Below, in pieces: positions 8,822 to 18,292 of a stretch of DNA of 64,000 nt. Under the pieces are notes generated by a model that ran no database searches, was not told the DNA's origin, and worked only from the letters and a program-made list of their open reading frames with translations. The translations under genes were made by a program, and so were the position numbers. Each line of letters opens with the position of its first letter. The first letter of the stretch is position 1. The DNA lies in NCBI RefSeq assembly GCF_027247405.1, contig NZ_CP097463.1, forward strand, positions 2,418,001-2,482,000, in the 5' to 3' direction. The stretch comes from Jatrophihabitans cynanchi. Its GTDB lineage: Bacteria > Actinomycetota > Actinomycetes > Mycobacteriales > Jatrophihabitantaceae.

Positions 8822-10737
8822 GCGAGCCGGACGAGGGCTGGAGCAGGCCCGCGCTGTACACCGGCGGCGAGCGGGTGATCACGCCGCGCACGTTCACCGA
8901 AGCGGACCCGATCTCCTCGGTACTCGTCGCGGACTGGGGCGAGGGCGAGGCCGCCGACCAGGTTCGGTGGAGCACCCCGACGTATGTCGGGCGGCGCAGG
9001 CTACGGCCCGGCACCAAGCCGGCCGCGGAGACGATCGATCAGGCCAGACGAGACGGCGCGCTCGCCGTTGAGCCGGCCGGGCCTGCCGCGCCCGCCGGGC
9101 CTGCCGCGACCGAGCGGCCGCACGAGCCGGCAGCACAGCCCGGCGAGGATGCCGGTAAGCGCGGGCTGCTCGCGAACAGCCGCACGATGGCGATCGCGAG
9201 CCTCGTCAGCCGGGTGACCGGCTTCCTGCGAAGCAGCCTGCTGGTGGCCGCGATCGGGATCGGTCACGTCGGCGACGCCTACAACCTGGCCAACAACTTC
9301 CCGAACATGGTGTACGAACTGCTGCTCGGCGGCGTGCTCTCCAGCGTGCTGGTGCCGCTACTGGTGCACGCGCAGGAGGACGACGCCGACGGCGGCACCG
9401 CGTATACCCAGCGGCTGCTGTCGATCGCCACGGCCGCGCTCGGTGCGATGACGCTGGTCGCGGTGGCCTGCGCCCCGCTGATCGCCGCCGGCTTCGTTCC
9501 GTACCCCGATCAGCGCTCGCTCACCAGCGTGTTCGCGACACTGCTGCTGCCCGAGATCTTCTTCTACGGTGTCGGCGCGATGTTCATGGCCGTGCTGAAC
9601 GTGCGGCACAGCTACGGCCCGGGCGCCTGGGCCCCGGTGGTCAACAACGTGATCATGATCGTCACCCTCGCGGTGTTCTTCGCGTTGCCCGGCCCGAACA
9701 CGCTCACCCCGACCAGCATCACCACAGCCCAGATCCTGGTGCTGGGCATCGGCACCACCCTGGGTATCGCCGCCCAGGCGCTGGTACTCGTCCCCGCGCT
9801 GCGCAGCACGGGCTTTCGCTGGAAGTGGCGCTTTCGGGCGCGCCCCAACGAACAGGGCCGGATGCGCGAGGTGGGCCGGCTGGCGGGCTGGGTGCTCGGC
9901 TACGTGGTCGCCAGCCAGATCGGTGTCACCGTCATCGCCGTGGTCGGCGGCCGGCGCCACGTGTTCACCGTGTTCACGAACGCCGACCTGCTGGTGCAGA
10001 TGCCGTACGGAATCCTGGTCGTCTCGCTGCTGACCGCGCTCATGCCGCGGCTCTCGCGCGCGGCCGCACGAGGGCGCACCGCCGAGGTGGTCGCGGACCT
10101 CGGTCTCGGTGCGCGGCTCTCGGCCGTGGCGCTGCTCCCGATCACCGCCGGGTTGATCGTGCTCGGCCCGGCGCTGTGCGTGACGTTGTTCGCCTACGGA
10201 GAGACCAGCATCGCGGGCGGCCGGTTGATCGGCACCGCGCTCGCGGCGTCCGCGTTCGGCCTGTTCCCCTTCGCCATCGTGATGTTGCAGCTACGCGTGT
10301 TCTACGCGATGCGTGACGGCCGCACCCCGACGATGATCAACGCGGTCATGGTCGCGACCAAGGTGGTCCTGGTGCTGGTGTGCACCGCGACGATCGACGA
10401 TCCCGCGCACATGGCCGAAGCGCTCACCGTTGCGACCTCGGCGTCGTACCTGGTCGGCGCCGCTGCCGGCCACCTGCTGCTCAGCAGGCGGCTGGGGCAC
10501 CTCGGCTTCGCGTCGGTGGCGAACACCGCGGTGCGGATCGCGGGGGCGTCGGCGCTCGGCGGCGCCGCGGCGTGGGCCGTGGTGCTCGGCTGCGAGCATG
10601 CGCTCGGCCGCGGGCATGTCGGCTCGCTCACCGCGCTTATGGCCGGCGCGGTAGTGGGGCTTGCCGTGCTCGGCGTCATCGCGTCGCGGCTGCGGCTGCC
10701 GGAGCTGCAGGACATCCGGGCCATGGTGCGCCGCTGA
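8818..10737 (+). CDS. murJ: lipid II flippase MurJ
   Basis: A 639-residue MOP-superfamily flippase that moves lipid II across the membrane for peptidoglycan synthesis. After about 120 cytoplasmic, Pro/Ala-rich residues comes the conserved start of the core ([24 protein letters not shown]) and about fourteen membrane segments; [18 protein letters not shown] and [23 protein letters not shown] are characteristic. The mycobacterial homologue has a long C-terminal pseudokinase and carbohydrate-binding extension; here the protein stops right after the last helix, so the FhaA-binding tail is absent. GTG overlaps the DUF6049 stop (GTGA). Confidence 0.92.
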   Translation: MSEPDEGWSRPALYTGGERVITPRTFTEADPISSVLVADWGEGEAADQVRWSTPTYVGRRRLRPGTKPAAETIDQARRDGALAVEPAGPAAPAGPAATERPHEPAAQPGEDAGKRGLLANSRTMAIASLVSRVTGFLRSSLLVAAIGIGHVGDAYNLANNFPNMVYELLLGGVLSSVLVPLLVHAQEDDADGGTAYTQRLLSIATAALGAMTLVAVACAPLIAAGFVPYPDQRSLTSVFATLLLPEIFFYGVGAMFMAVLNVRHSYGPGAWAPVVNNVIMIVTLAVFFALPGPNTLTPTSITTAQILVLGIGTTLGIAAQALVLVPALRSTGFRWKWRFRARPNEQGRMREVGRLAGWVLGYVVASQIGVTVIAVVGGRRHVFTVFTNADLLVQMPYGILVVSLLTALMPRLSRAAARGRTAEVVADLGLGARLSAVALLPITAGLIVLGPALCVTLFAYGETSIAGGRLIGTALAASAFGLFPFAIVMLQLRVFYAMRDGRTPTMINAVMVATKVVLVLVCTATIDDPAHMAEALTVATSASYLVGAAAGHLLLSRRLGHLGFASVANTAVRIAGASALGGAAAWAVVLGCEHALGRGHVGSLTALMAGAVVGLAVLGVIASRLRLPELQDIRAMVRR

Positions 10738-10742
10738 TGCCC

Positions 10743-10769
10743 GGGAATCGCGCCGAACCTAGGATCGTT
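10743..10769 (+). promoter_or_regulatory. sigma-R/SigH-type promoter of trxB
   Basis: GGGAAT at 10743-10748 and GTT at 10767-10769, separated by exactly 18 bases, match the consensus of thiol-oxidative-stress ECF sigma factors (sigma-R of Streptomyces, SigH of Mycobacterium). The -10 extends to CGTT. It lies 34 bp before the trxB start, between the murJ stop and trxB. Confidence 0.75.
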
Positions 10770-10802
10770 GAAGGCAGCACCAGCAGAGGTGGAAGGCACA
10801 TC

Positions 10803-11765
10803 GTGACGCAGCATCGCAACGTGATCATCGTGGGGTCGGGGCCGGCCGGGTACACGGCTGCGCTCTACACCGCACGCGCCGACCTCGCCCCGCTCGTGTT
10901 CGAGGGTGCGCAGTACGGCGGCGCGTTGATGAACACCACCGAGGTCGAGAACTTCCCGGGTTTCCCCGAGGGCATCATCGGCCCGGACCTGATGCACCAG
11001 ATCAGGGCGCAGGCCGAGCGGTTCGGCGCCGAACTGGTCAGCGACGACGTCGTCTCGGTCGATCTCAGCGGGCCGGTCAAGACGGTCCGGACGCTGGCCG
11101 GGGAGTACACCGCGGACGCGGTGATCCTGGCGATGGGCTCTGCGTACCGCAAGCTCGGCATCGCCCGCGAGGACGAACTGTCCGGGCACGGCGTGTCCTG
11201 GTGCGCCACCTGTGACGGATTCTTCTTCCGCGACCAGGACATCGCCGTCGTCGGCGGCGGCGACACCGCGATGGAGGAGGCCACCTTCCTCACCCGGTTC
11301 GCCAAGTCCGTGACGGTGGTGCATCGCCGCGACACGCTGCGCGCCAGCAAGATCATGGCCGAGCGGGCCGAGGCGAACCCGAAGATCCGCTGGGCCTGGA
11401 ACAGTGCGGTCACGGACATCGCCGGCGAGAACGCCGTGTCGGCCATCACGCTGCGCGACACGGTCACCGGTGAGGAGCGGCAGCTGCCGGTCGGTGGACT
11501 GTTCATCGCGATCGGCCACGAGCCGCGCAGCGAGCTCGTCAAGGGCCAGGTCGACCTCGACGACGAGGGGTACGTACTCACCACGGTCGGCACCCGCACC
11601 AACCTGGACGGCGTGTTCGCGGCCGGTGACCTCGTCGATCACACGTACCGGCAGGCCATCACCGCGGCGGGTACGGGGTGCCAGGCTGCACTGGACGCCG
11701 AGCGCTATCTCTCCGCGCTCGCCGACACCATCCCGTCCACGAGCACCGGCGCCGGGCGGGGCTGA
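10803..11765 (+). CDS. trxB: thioredoxin-disulfide reductase
   Basis: A 320-residue low-Mr thioredoxin reductase that transfers electrons from NADPH through FAD and a redox disulfide to thioredoxin. The FAD motif [10 protein letters not shown] is at about residue 12, the redox-active CATC (SWCATCDG) at about 138-144, the NADPH motif [11 protein letters not shown] at about 155-165, and the FAD-closing [20 protein letters not shown] near residue 285. GTG at 10803 has GGAAGG about eight bases upstream. It is preceded by a sigma-R-type promoter and followed by trxA. sigM and its anti-sigma gene, which separate murJ from trxB in mycobacteria, are absent here. Confidence 0.95.
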   Translation: MTQHRNVIIVGSGPAGYTAALYTARADLAPLVFEGAQYGGALMNTTEVENFPGFPEGIIGPDLMHQIRAQAERFGAELVSDDVVSVDLSGPVKTVRTLAGEYTADAVILAMGSAYRKLGIAREDELSGHGVSWCATCDGFFFRDQDIAVVGGGDTAMEEATFLTRFAKSVTVVHRRDTLRASKIMAERAEANPKIRWAWNSAVTDIAGENAVSAITLRDTVTGEERQLPVGGLFIAIGHEPRSELVKGQVDLDDEGYVLTTVGTRTNLDGVFAAGDLVDHTYRQAITAAGTGCQAALDAERYLSALADTIPSTSTGAGRG

Positions 11766-11799
11766 CCGCCACACGAAAGCGCGGCGACCAGGGTCTTGC

Positions 11800-11826
11800 G
11801 GGAATCCGCCGGGCACACGTTATGTT
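11800..11826 (+). promoter_or_regulatory. sigma-R/SigH-type promoter of trxA
   Basis: GGGAAT at 11800-11805 and GTT at 11824-11826 with an exact 18-base spacer: the same architecture as upstream of trxB. It lies 36 bp before trxA and gives the thioredoxin gene its own stress-responsive start in addition to read-through from trxB. TATGTT at 11821-11826 could also act as a housekeeping -10. Confidence 0.72.
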
Positions 11827-11862
11827 GCACAGGTACCGCCGCAGGATCAGGAGATGAGAGAC

Positions 11863-12192
11863 ATGGGTCAGAACACCGTGCACGTCACGGACGCCAGTTT
11901 CGCCAGCGAGGTGCTGCAGTCCGAGCGCCCCGTACTGGTCGACTTCTGGGCGACCTGGTGCGGACCGTGCCGTCAGGTGGCACCCGTCCTGGAAGAGATC
12001 GCCGGTGAGTACGCCGACAAGCTGACGATCGCGAAGGTCGACATCGACGCGAACCCGGGCGTCGCCCGCGAGTACCAGATCATGTCGATCCCGACCATGG
12101 CCGTGTTCGAAAAGGGCAAGCTGGTCAAGACGATCGTGGGGGCGCGTCCGAAGGCCGCGATCCTCAACGAGCTGTCCGAGTACGTCGCCTGA
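11863..12192 (+). CDS. trxA: thioredoxin
   Basis: A 109-residue thioredoxin with the active site WCGPC (FWATWCGPCRQVAP, about residues 30-40) and the cis-Pro loop SIPTMAVF. It receives electrons from TrxB and reduces protein disulfides. ATG at 11863 is chosen because AGGAG at 11848-11852 is 10 bases upstream; ATG at 11854 is too close. A sigma-R-type promoter lies just upstream, and a strong hairpin follows the gene. It corresponds to trxC/Rv3914. Confidence 0.95.
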   Translation: MGQNTVHVTDASFASEVLQSERPVLVDFWATWCGPCRQVAPVLEEIAGEYADKLTIAKVDIDANPGVAREYQIMSIPTMAVFEKGKLVKTIVGARPKAAILNELSEYVA

Positions 12193-12213
12193 CTCGATCC
12201 GAACAGCATGCCA

Positions 12214-12242
12214 CGAGGCGGCCGCCCGGTGCGGCCGCTTCG
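12214..12242 (+). terminator. GC-rich hairpin after trxA
   Basis: Inverted repeat with 12-base arms (12214-12225 and 12231-12242, centred on GCGGCCGC, one mismatch) and a five-base loop, 22 bp after the trxA stop. No U-tract follows, as is usual for actinobacterial intrinsic terminators. Confidence 0.65.
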
Positions 12243-12351
12243 TCGTATCGCGCATCAACGTTCGCTGTGACGGCGACGGTGCCGGAGCCGACGTGAGGCA
12301 CAATGACACCGACACGTGCCTGCCCCGAAACGACGAAGGTGCGCCTGACTC

Positions 12352-13470
12352 ATGCACTCACTCCGCCGCGGCGCGACCGGTAGCGCCGTCGTCGAGGTTC
12401 GTCGCATGCTGGCTACCCTCGGCCTGCTGAACAACACCGACCCGAAGCAGGAGGACCAGTTCGACGAAGCCGTCGAGCTGGCGGTCCGGCACTTCCAGCA
12501 GCGCCGGTCGATCTCGGTCGACGGCACCGTGGGCGCCGAGACCTATGCCGCACTGGCCGGCGCGCAACGCCAGCTGGGCGACCGGCTGCTGGCCCACGAC
12601 GCGGGCAACCCGCTCACCGGGGACGACGTCAGCGCGTTGCAGCAGCAGTTGCTCGAGCTGGGCTACAACGTGATCCGCGCCGACGGCGTGTTCGGGCCAT
12701 CGACGGCCGACGCACTGCGCTCGTTCCAGCGCGACTACGGACTGGTTGCCGACGGGCTGTGCGGGCCGAACACGTTGCGGGCACTGCGTCAGCTGGGCCG
12801 GCGCGTGGTGGGTGGCAGCCCGCAGCTGCTGCGGGAGATGGTCGCGGTCGCGGTGTCCGGACCCAACCTGCTGGGCAAGCGGATCGTCATCGACCCGGGC
12901 CACGGCGGCGCCGATCCGGGCGTGGAGCACGAGGGCATCGCCGAGGCCGAGCTGGTCTGGGACCTGGCCAGCCGGCTGGAGGGCCGGCTGGCCGCGCTCG
13001 GGGTACGCACCTGGCTCACCCGCGGCCCGCAGAACGGGCGCTCGGACGCCGAGCGCGCCGAGCTGGCCAATGACGTGAACGCCGACGTGGTGCTCTCGCT
13101 GCACGTGGACGGCTTCGCCTCGCCCCGGGCCAACGGTCTGGCCGCGTACTACTTCGGGACGGACGGCTCCAGCTCGACCGTCGGTGAGCGGCTGGCCGAC
13201 CTGGTCCGCCGCGAATTGGTCGCCCGCACCGGCCTGACCGACGGCCGCATCCACGGCAAGGCCTGGTCGCTGCTGCGGATGACCAAGATGCCCGCGGTGC
13301 GTGTCGAGGTCGGCTATCTCACCTCGCCGATCGACCGGCCCATGCTGCTCGACCCACTGTTCCGGGACACCGCCGCCGAAGGGCTGCTCGTCGCGATCCA
13401 GCGGCTGTACCTGGCCAGCGCCGACGACCCGCCAACGGGCGTGCTGCAGATCTCCAAGATCGCCGGCTGA
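12352..13470 (+). CDS. cwlM: CwlM-like N-acetylmuramoyl-L-alanine amidase family protein
   Basis: A 372-residue protein with two N-terminal peptidoglycan-binding domains (about residues 1-75 and 80-155; GVFGPSTADALRSFQ is typical) and an amidase_3 domain (about 175-360). The zinc and catalytic positions are readable: His in DPGHGG, Glu in AEAELVWDL, His in LSLHVDG, Glu in RVEVGY. There is no signal peptide, as in mycobacterial CwlM, which works in the cytoplasm as a PknB-controlled activator of MurA rather than as a hydrolase. Synteny after trxA (Rv3915) supports CwlM. Whether this copy is enzymatically active is unresolved. The next gene is convergent with no gap. Confidence 0.88.
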   Translation: MHSLRRGATGSAVVEVRRMLATLGLLNNTDPKQEDQFDEAVELAVRHFQQRRSISVDGTVGAETYAALAGAQRQLGDRLLAHDAGNPLTGDDVSALQQQLLELGYNVIRADGVFGPSTADALRSFQRDYGLVADGLCGPNTLRALRQLGRRVVGGSPQLLREMVAVAVSGPNLLGKRIVIDPGHGGADPGVEHEGIAEAELVWDLASRLEGRLAALGVRTWLTRGPQNGRSDAERAELANDVNADVVLSLHVDGFASPRANGLAAYYFGTDGSSSTVGERLADLVRRELVARTGLTDGRIHGKAWSLLRMTKMPAVRVEVGYLTSPIDRPMLLDPLFRDTAAEGLLVAIQRLYLASADDPPTGVLQISKIAG

Positions 13471-14106
13471 TCAGCGGGACAACACCGGCGACTGCATCGA
13501 GGACAGCAGCCGGTCCAGCGCGTACTCGACGTCCTCCCGCCACGACGCGGTGCTCTTGATGTCCAGCCGTAACCGCGGCGTCCTCGGGTGCGGCCGGAGG
13601 GTCTTGAACCCGACGGACAGCAGGTAGTCGGCGGGCAGCAGGCACTGCCGATCACTCGCGTCCGGCTCGCCGCCGTCGATGCGCCCGAAGGCCTCGATGG
13701 CCCTGATCCCGCGCCGGCTCACGTCGCGCGCGACAGCCTGCACCAGCGTGCGGCCGAGCCCGCCGCCGACGAACTCCGGCACCAGCCGCGCGGTCATCAG
13801 CAGCACCGCGTCCGGGCTGACCGGCGAGGTGGGGAAGGCGACCGAGCGTGGGACGTACGAGGCGGGCGCGTACAGCACGTAGCCGGCCGGGATGGTGTCG
13901 ACGTACAGCAGGTACCCGCAACTTCCCCACTCCAGCAGGGTGTCCGACAGCCACGCCTCCTTTTCCAGCTCCGCCGACCCGGACGCGCAGGCACGCTCGC
14001 CCGCGACGGGATCGAGCTCCCAGAAGACACAGGAGCGGCAGCGATGCGGCAGGTCGTCGAGGTTGTCGAGCGTGATGCTGGTCAAGCGGCGCGTCACGAC
14101 AGCCAT
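13471..14106 (-). CDS. GNAT-family N-acetyltransferase (Rv3916c-like)
   Basis: A 211-residue protein with an acetyl-CoA-binding GNAT core: SPDAVLLMTARLVPEFVGGGLGRTLVQAVARD (about residues 97-128) has the V-P-x-x-x-G-G-G-L-G/A loop. An N-terminal CRSCVFWELDP segment (Cys-x2-Cys) and Cys41 precede it. The substrate is unknown. It sits between cwlM and the parAB cluster, as Rv3916c does. The stop directly abuts the stop of cwlM, so the genes converge with no spacer. Confidence 0.75.
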   Translation of the reverse strand: MAVVTRRLTSITLDNLDDLPHRCRSCVFWELDPVAGERACASGSAELEKEAWLSDTLLEWGSCGYLLYVDTIPAGYVLYAPASYVPRSVAFPTSPVSPDAVLLMTARLVPEFVGGGLGRTLVQAVARDVSRRGIRAIEAFGRIDGGEPDASDRQCLLPADYLLSVGFKTLRPHPRTPRLRLDIKSTASWREDVEYALDRLLSSMQSPVLSR

Positions 14107-14165
14107 TGTGCCCGGGCAAGGTCCGCACCGTCACCCCACTGGCCGACGCCGGCCGGTGGGGCGGG

Positions 14166-15407
14166 CTAGGCCCCACCGTCGTAGTCGGACAGGAAGGATC
14201 CGATCCGGCCGATCGCCTCGGTCAGATCGTCCGCCCGGGGCAGCGTGACGATCCGCAGGTGATCGGGCTCGGGCCAGTTGAAGCCGCTGCCCTGCACGAC
14301 GAGCACGTGCTGCTCGCGCAGCAGTTGCAGCACGAACTGCTGGTCGTCCTTGATCGGATAGCGCTCCGGGTCGAGCCGGGGGAAGACGTACATCGCACCG
14401 GACGGGCGCACGCAACTGACGCCGGGGATCTTGTCCAACGCGGTGAGCGCGGCTTCACGTTGCTCGTGCAGGCGGCCGCCGGGAAGGACGAGCTCGCGGA
14501 TGCTCTGCCGCCCACCGAGGGCGATCTGGATCGCGTGCTGCGCCGGGACGTTCGCGCACAGCCGCATGTTCGCCAGGATCGTGATGCCTTCGAGGTAGCT
14601 GGCCGCGTGCTTCTTCGGCCCGGACACCGCCATCCAGCCGGCGCGGAATCCCGCGACCCGGTAGGCCTTGGACAATCCGTTGAAGGTGAGCACGAACAGA
14701 TCGGGCGCGACACGGGCGAACGCGGTGTGCACCGCGCCGTCGTAGAGGATCTTGTCGTAGATCTCGTCCGACAGGACCGCGAGGCCGTACTCACGCGCCA
14801 CGTCGGCGATCTGCTCTAGTACCCCCGGTGGGTATACCGCACCGGTCGGGTTGTTCGGGTTGATGACGACGATCGCCTTGCTGCGCGGGGTGATCCGGGC
14901 GCGGATGTCCTCGATATCCGGCAGCCAGCCGTTCCGCTCGTCGCACAGGTAGTGCACCGGCACGCCGCCGGCCAGGGAGGTGGCCGCCGTCCACAGCGGG
15001 TAGTCCGGCGCGGGAACGAGCACCTCGTCGCCGTTGTCGAGCATCGCCTGCAGTGACATCGTGATCAATTCACTGACACCGTTGCCGAGCCACACGTCAT
15101 CGACGGTGATCGACTCGATCTGCTGCTCCTGGTAGTGGTTCACGATCGCGGTGCGCGCCGACAGCAGCCCCTGCGAATCGCAATACCCTTGCGCCGTAGG
15201 CAGGTTACGCACGATGTCGACGAGAATCTCGTCCGGAGCCTCGAAGCCGAACGGTGCCGGATTGCCGATGTTCAACTTGATGATCCGGCGGCCCTCCTCC
15301 TCCAGGCGCTTGGCCTCTTGAAGGACCGGACCGCGGATGTCATAGCAGACGTCCTGCAACTTGCGGGACTGGCGCAGATCGCGGCCGCCCGTGCCGAATG
15401 AGCTCAC
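14166..15407 (-). CDS. PLP-dependent class I aminotransferase (alanine/aspartate type)
   Basis: A 413-residue fold-type I aminotransferase. Visible features: NIGNPAPFGF near the N-terminus, NPNNPTGAVYP (substrate and PLP contacts), SDEIYDKILYDG with the PLP-binding Asp and Tyr, and the Schiff-base Lys in NGLSKAYRVAGFRAGW (about residue 245). Overall similarity is closest to AlaA-type glutamate-pyruvate aminotransferases (M. tuberculosis AspC/Rv0337c). GTG at 15407 is the start. In many actinomycetes this gene is not part of the parAB region, so its position is an insertion relative to mycobacteria. Confidence 0.88.
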   Translation of the reverse strand: MSSFGTGGRDLRQSRKLQDVCYDIRGPVLQEAKRLEEEGRRIIKLNIGNPAPFGFEAPDEILVDIVRNLPTAQGYCDSQGLLSARTAIVNHYQEQQIESITVDDVWLGNGVSELITMSLQAMLDNGDEVLVPAPDYPLWTAATSLAGGVPVHYLCDERNGWLPDIEDIRARITPRSKAIVVINPNNPTGAVYPPGVLEQIADVAREYGLAVLSDEIYDKILYDGAVHTAFARVAPDLFVLTFNGLSKAYRVAGFRAGWMAVSGPKKHAASYLEGITILANMRLCANVPAQHAIQIALGGRQSIRELVLPGGRLHEQREAALTALDKIPGVSCVRPSGAMYVFPRLDPERYPIKDDQQFVLQLLREQHVLVVQGSGFNWPEPDHLRIVTLPRADDLTEAIGRIGSFLSDYDGGA

Positions 15408-15519
15408 GCGTCACACGATGGCACACCATGCGGGTCGCGAGCATCCGATATCACCAGCACCACATGCCGAGGGCGCCGGTTGTGCGCTGCCGGTGCGCTT
15501 CTCATGCCACAGTGGCGGC

Positions 15520-16122
15520 ATGGAACTGAGCGAAGCGGTGCGCAACCGCAGGATGGTCCGCTCCTACGACCCGGATCGGCCCGTTTCACGCGAAGTGCTT
15601 GACGGGCTGCTCAGGCTCGCGATCAGGGCACCTTCGGCGGGGCATACCCAAGGCTGGCAATTCCTGGTCCTGGACGACATAACGTCGCGCAGTGCGTTCT
15701 GGACGGCCACCTCCGGCGGCGAAGCGGACGCTTGGTTGACTCGGATGCAGACCGCGCCCGCCTTGATCGTCTGCTTCTCCGACAAGGATGCCTACCTCGA
15801 CCGGTACGCGGAGCCGGACAAGGGCTGGACCGATCGCGACGAAGCACGCTGGCCGGTCCCCTACTGGCACATCGACACAGGGATGGCCGCCATGATCTTG
15901 CTGCTCGCCGCGCAGGAGGCCGGCCTGGGCGCCTGCTTCTTCGGCGTGCCCGGCGAACGCTGGCCGCAGCTGCGCGCGGCGTTCGCGGTGCCGGATCGGC
16001 TGGCAGCGGTGGGTGTGGTGAGCCTCGGCTACCCCGCTGCCGACGTTCGCTCCCCTTCGCTGCGCCGCGGCCGCCGCCCGCTGGACGACGTGGTGAGTTA
16101 CGGCTCGTTCGCCGCCGGCTGA
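15520..16122 (+). CDS. nitroreductase family protein
   Basis: A 200-residue FMN-dependent nitroreductase-like oxidoreductase. Typical motifs: [15 protein letters not shown] at the N-terminus (FMN phosphate-binding Arg-x-x-R), [13 protein letters not shown], and [18 protein letters not shown] with the Gly-rich turn. The length equals the family norm. ATG at 15520 is chosen by homology to the usual MELxEAVxxRR start. The 3' end overlaps parB by 25 bases convergently. The natural substrate is unknown; F420-independent quinone or nitro-compound reduction is likely. Confidence 0.82.
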   Translation: MELSEAVRNRRMVRSYDPDRPVSREVLDGLLRLAIRAPSAGHTQGWQFLVLDDITSRSAFWTATSGGEADAWLTRMQTAPALIVCFSDKDAYLDRYAEPDKGWTDRDEARWPVPYWHIDTGMAAMILLLAAQEAGLGACFFGVPGERWPQLRAAFAVPDRLAAVGVVSLGYPAADVRSPSLRRGRRPLDDVVSYGSFAAG

Positions 16123-17309
16123 GCTTCGGTGCGGCGCCGCGGTGAGAGCTGCGGCGCCATCACCGCGATGATCCGCTCGAGGTCGTCGACCGAGGCGAAC
16201 TCGACGGTGATCTTGCCCTTGCGCCGGCCGAGTTCGACCCGGACCCGGGTGTCGAAGGCGTCCGACAGCTTGTCCGCGAGTTCGTTGATCGCCGGCGCGG
16301 TCATGCGGTGCGTGGGAGCGTGCCGGCCGGGCTTCTTGCCCGCGGCGCCACTGGCGTGCAACGCGACCTGCTCCTCGGTGGCGCGCACCGACAGGCCTTC
16401 GGCCACGATCCGGGAGGCGAGCTCGTCCTGCGCCTCGGTGTCCTGCAGGCCGAGCAGGGCGCGCGCGTGGCCGGCCGACAAGACCCCGGCCGCGACACGG
16501 CGCTGGACCGGGATGGACAGGTTCAGCAGCCGGATCGTGTTGGTGACCTGCGGCCGGCTCCGACCGATGCGTGCGGCCAGTTCGTCGTGCGTCGTCCCGA
16601 ACTCCTCCAGGAGTTGCTGGTACGCAGCCGCCTCTTCCAGGGGGTTGAGTTGGGCCCGGTGGATGTTCTCCAACAGGGCGTCGCGCAGCATGGCGTCATC
16701 GGCAGTGGAGCGGATGATTGCCGGAACGACCGTCAGGCCGGCAGCCTCGGCTGCCCGCAGCCGTCGCTCCCCCATCACCAGCTCGTATCCGTCGCTATCG
16801 GGCCGGACGACGACCGGCTGCAGCACGCCGAACTCACGGACCGAGTGGGTCAGCTCGGCGAGCGCGTCCTCGTCGAAGACCTGGCGGGGCTGCTTGGCGT
16901 TCGCGTGGATGCGCTCGATCGGCAGTTCAGCGAAGCTGGCGCCCGCCACCGGCAGCAGCGTGGCGCCCGGTTCGACATCGACGGCCCCGTTGTGACCGGA
17001 CGTGTGGTCGCCGGACATGTGGTCGCCGGACATGTGGTCGCCGGACATGGCTTCAGACGCCGTCGCCGATTCCACTGCCGACTCCACCGCCGGGTGCGCG
17101 GCCTCACCCGCGGGCGACTCGGGCATCGCCGGGTCCGGCACCGCAACTGTCGCGCCGGCTCCGAACCCGTCCGGACCGGGTCGTTCGGCGCTGTCGGTGG
17201 CCGAACCAGCCGGTGCGAGGGCATCTGCCGGTTCGACCACCGGTGGCGCGGTGGGAATCAGGGCACCGAGCCCGCGCCCCAGCCCGCCACGACGATTCTT
17301 GTTACTCAT
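16098..17309 (-). CDS. parB: chromosome-partitioning protein ParB
   Basis: A 403-residue ParB/Spo0J CTPase-clamp that loads at parS and spreads to organise origin segregation. A basic start ([19 protein letters not shown]) is followed by a long low-complexity linker (about residues 20-130), then the CTP-binding N-domain ([42 protein letters not shown]), the helix-turn-helix ([17 protein letters not shown]) and the dimerisation tail. The linker contains an in-frame repeat of M-S-G-D-H three times plus a degenerate copy. The ATG overlaps the parA stop, giving a parA-parB coupled pair. Confidence 0.95.
   Translation of the reverse strand: MSNKNRRGGLGRGLGALIPTAPPVVEPADALAPAGSATDSAERPGPDGFGAGATVAVPDPAMPESPAGEAAHPAVESAVESATASEAMSGDHMSGDHMSGDHTSGHNGAVDVEPGATLLPVAGASFAELPIERIHANAKQPRQVFDEDALAELTHSVREFGVLQPVVVRPDSDGYELVMGERRLRAAEAAGLTVVPAIIRSTADDAMLRDALLENIHRAQLNPLEEAAAYQQLLEEFGTTHDELAARIGRSRPQVTNTIRLLNLSIPVQRRVAAGVLSAGHARALLGLQDTEAQDELASRIVAEGLSVRATEEQVALHASGAAGKKPGRHAPTHRMTAPAINELADKLSDAFDTRVRVELGRRKGKITVEFASVDDLERIIAVMAPQLSPRRRTEAQPAANEP
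16989..17048 (-). repeat. 15-bp tandem repeat inside parB
   Basis: Three perfect 15-bp units (17004-17018, 17019-17033, 17034-17048) and one degenerate unit (16989-17003, four mismatches). In parB they encode M-S-G-D-H repeats in the disordered linker before the CTP-binding domain. In-frame units of this sort change number by slippage without breaking the gene. Confidence 0.85.
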
Positions 17310-18292
17310 TCGCCAGATCCCCCCGCCTGCATCGTCCTGCCGCGCTCAGCCATTTCGCGCGCTGCCTGAAGGTATCCGATGGCGCCGCGTGAGCCGGCGT
17401 CGTAGGTCATCACGGTCTGCCCGAAGCCGGGCGCCTCGGACACGCGCACGTTCCGTGGAATGACCGGCTCCAGAACCAGCTCGCCGAAGTGGGCACGCAC
17501 CTCGGACGCGACCTGATCGGCGAGCCGGGTGCGGCTGTCGTACATCGTGAGAAGCACCGTGGTGACGGTCAACTCGGGGTTCAGATGCGACTTGACCAGG
17601 TCCACCGTGTTGAGCAGTTGCGCCAGCCCCTCCAGCGCGTAGTACTCGCACTGGATCGGGATGAGCACCTCGCGAGCCGCGACGAGCGCGTTCAGGGTGA
17701 GCAGCCCCAGCGACGGCGGGCAGTCGATGAAGATGTAGTCCGGCGGCTCGGGCCGGCGCAGGTAGTCCTGGACCGCGCGCTGCAGGCGATGCTCACGAGC
17801 CACCTGTGAGGTCAGCTCGATGTCCGCTCCGGCCAGGTCCAGGGTGGCAGGCACGCACTGCAGCGTCGGTGCGAACTCTGCGATGGAGCACAGCTCGTGC
17901 AACGGCCTGCCGTTGAGCAACAGGTCATACACCGAAGGTGTGCCGACGCCGTGCGCGATACCGAGCGCCGTACTCGCGTTGCCCTGGGGATCCAGGTCGA
18001 TCACCACGATTCGCAGGCCATGCAGCGCCATCGCCGCCGCGATGTTCACCGTGGTGGTGGTCTTGCCGACCCCGCCCTTCTGGTTCGCAACGGTGACGAC
18101 GCGGGTTGCCGCCGGCCGGGGCCACTGCTCCTGGCGCACGTTCATGACATGCACCGCTTGAGCGGCTTCCCTGGCGATCGGCGTGTCGTAGGCCCGGTCC
18201 TGGTCACTCGTTTCACGTGAAACATCGCCGACCACGTCAGGAGATTCGAGCAGTGTTTCACGTGAAACCTGACCGGGCTCTGGCTCGCTCAT
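17306..18292 (-). CDS. parA: chromosome-partitioning ATPase ParA
   Basis: A 328-residue Walker-type ATPase that forms dynamic nucleoid-bound gradients moving ParB-parS complexes. The deviant Walker [13 protein letters not shown] is near residue 75, Walker A' [10 protein letters not shown] near 105, and Walker [14 protein letters not shown] near 190. The N-terminal 60 residues are a poorly conserved tail that contains the parS-encoded VSRET twice. ATG at 18292 overlaps the rsmG stop (ATGA). A longer reading upstream is possible but would run into rsmG. Confidence 0.95.
   Translation of the reverse strand: MSEPEPGQVSRETLLESPDVVGDVSRETSDQDRAYDTPIAREAAQAVHVMNVRQEQWPRPAATRVVTVANQKGGVGKTTTTVNIAAAMALHGLRIVVIDLDPQGNASTALGIAHGVGTPSVYDLLLNGRPLHELCSIAEFAPTLQCVPATLDLAGADIELTSQVAREHRLQRAVQDYLRRPEPPDYIFIDCPPSLGLLTLNALVAAREVLIPIQCEYYALEGLAQLLNTVDLVKSHLNPELTVTTVLLTMYDSRTRLADQVASEVRAHFGELVLEPVIPRNVRVSEAPGFGQTVMTYDAGSRGAIGYLQAAREMAERGRTMQAGGSGE
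18210..18223. promoter_or_regulatory. parS site 1
   Basis: Perfect 14-bp palindrome GTTTCACGTGAAAC, the universal ParB-binding core, inside the 5' coding region of parA (encoding part of VSRET). With flanks it matches 15 of 16 of the extended consensus. Confidence 0.93.
18255..18268. promoter_or_regulatory. parS site 2
   Basis: A second perfect GTTTCACGTGAAAC, 45 bp (exactly 15 codons) from site 1, in the same reading frame of parA, again giving VSRET. Confidence 0.93.

Noticed and set aside
15593-15606. third parS-like site in the nitroreductase gene (GTTTCACGCGAAGT)
   Set aside because: Only 11 of 14 positions match the palindrome, so it is likely chance.
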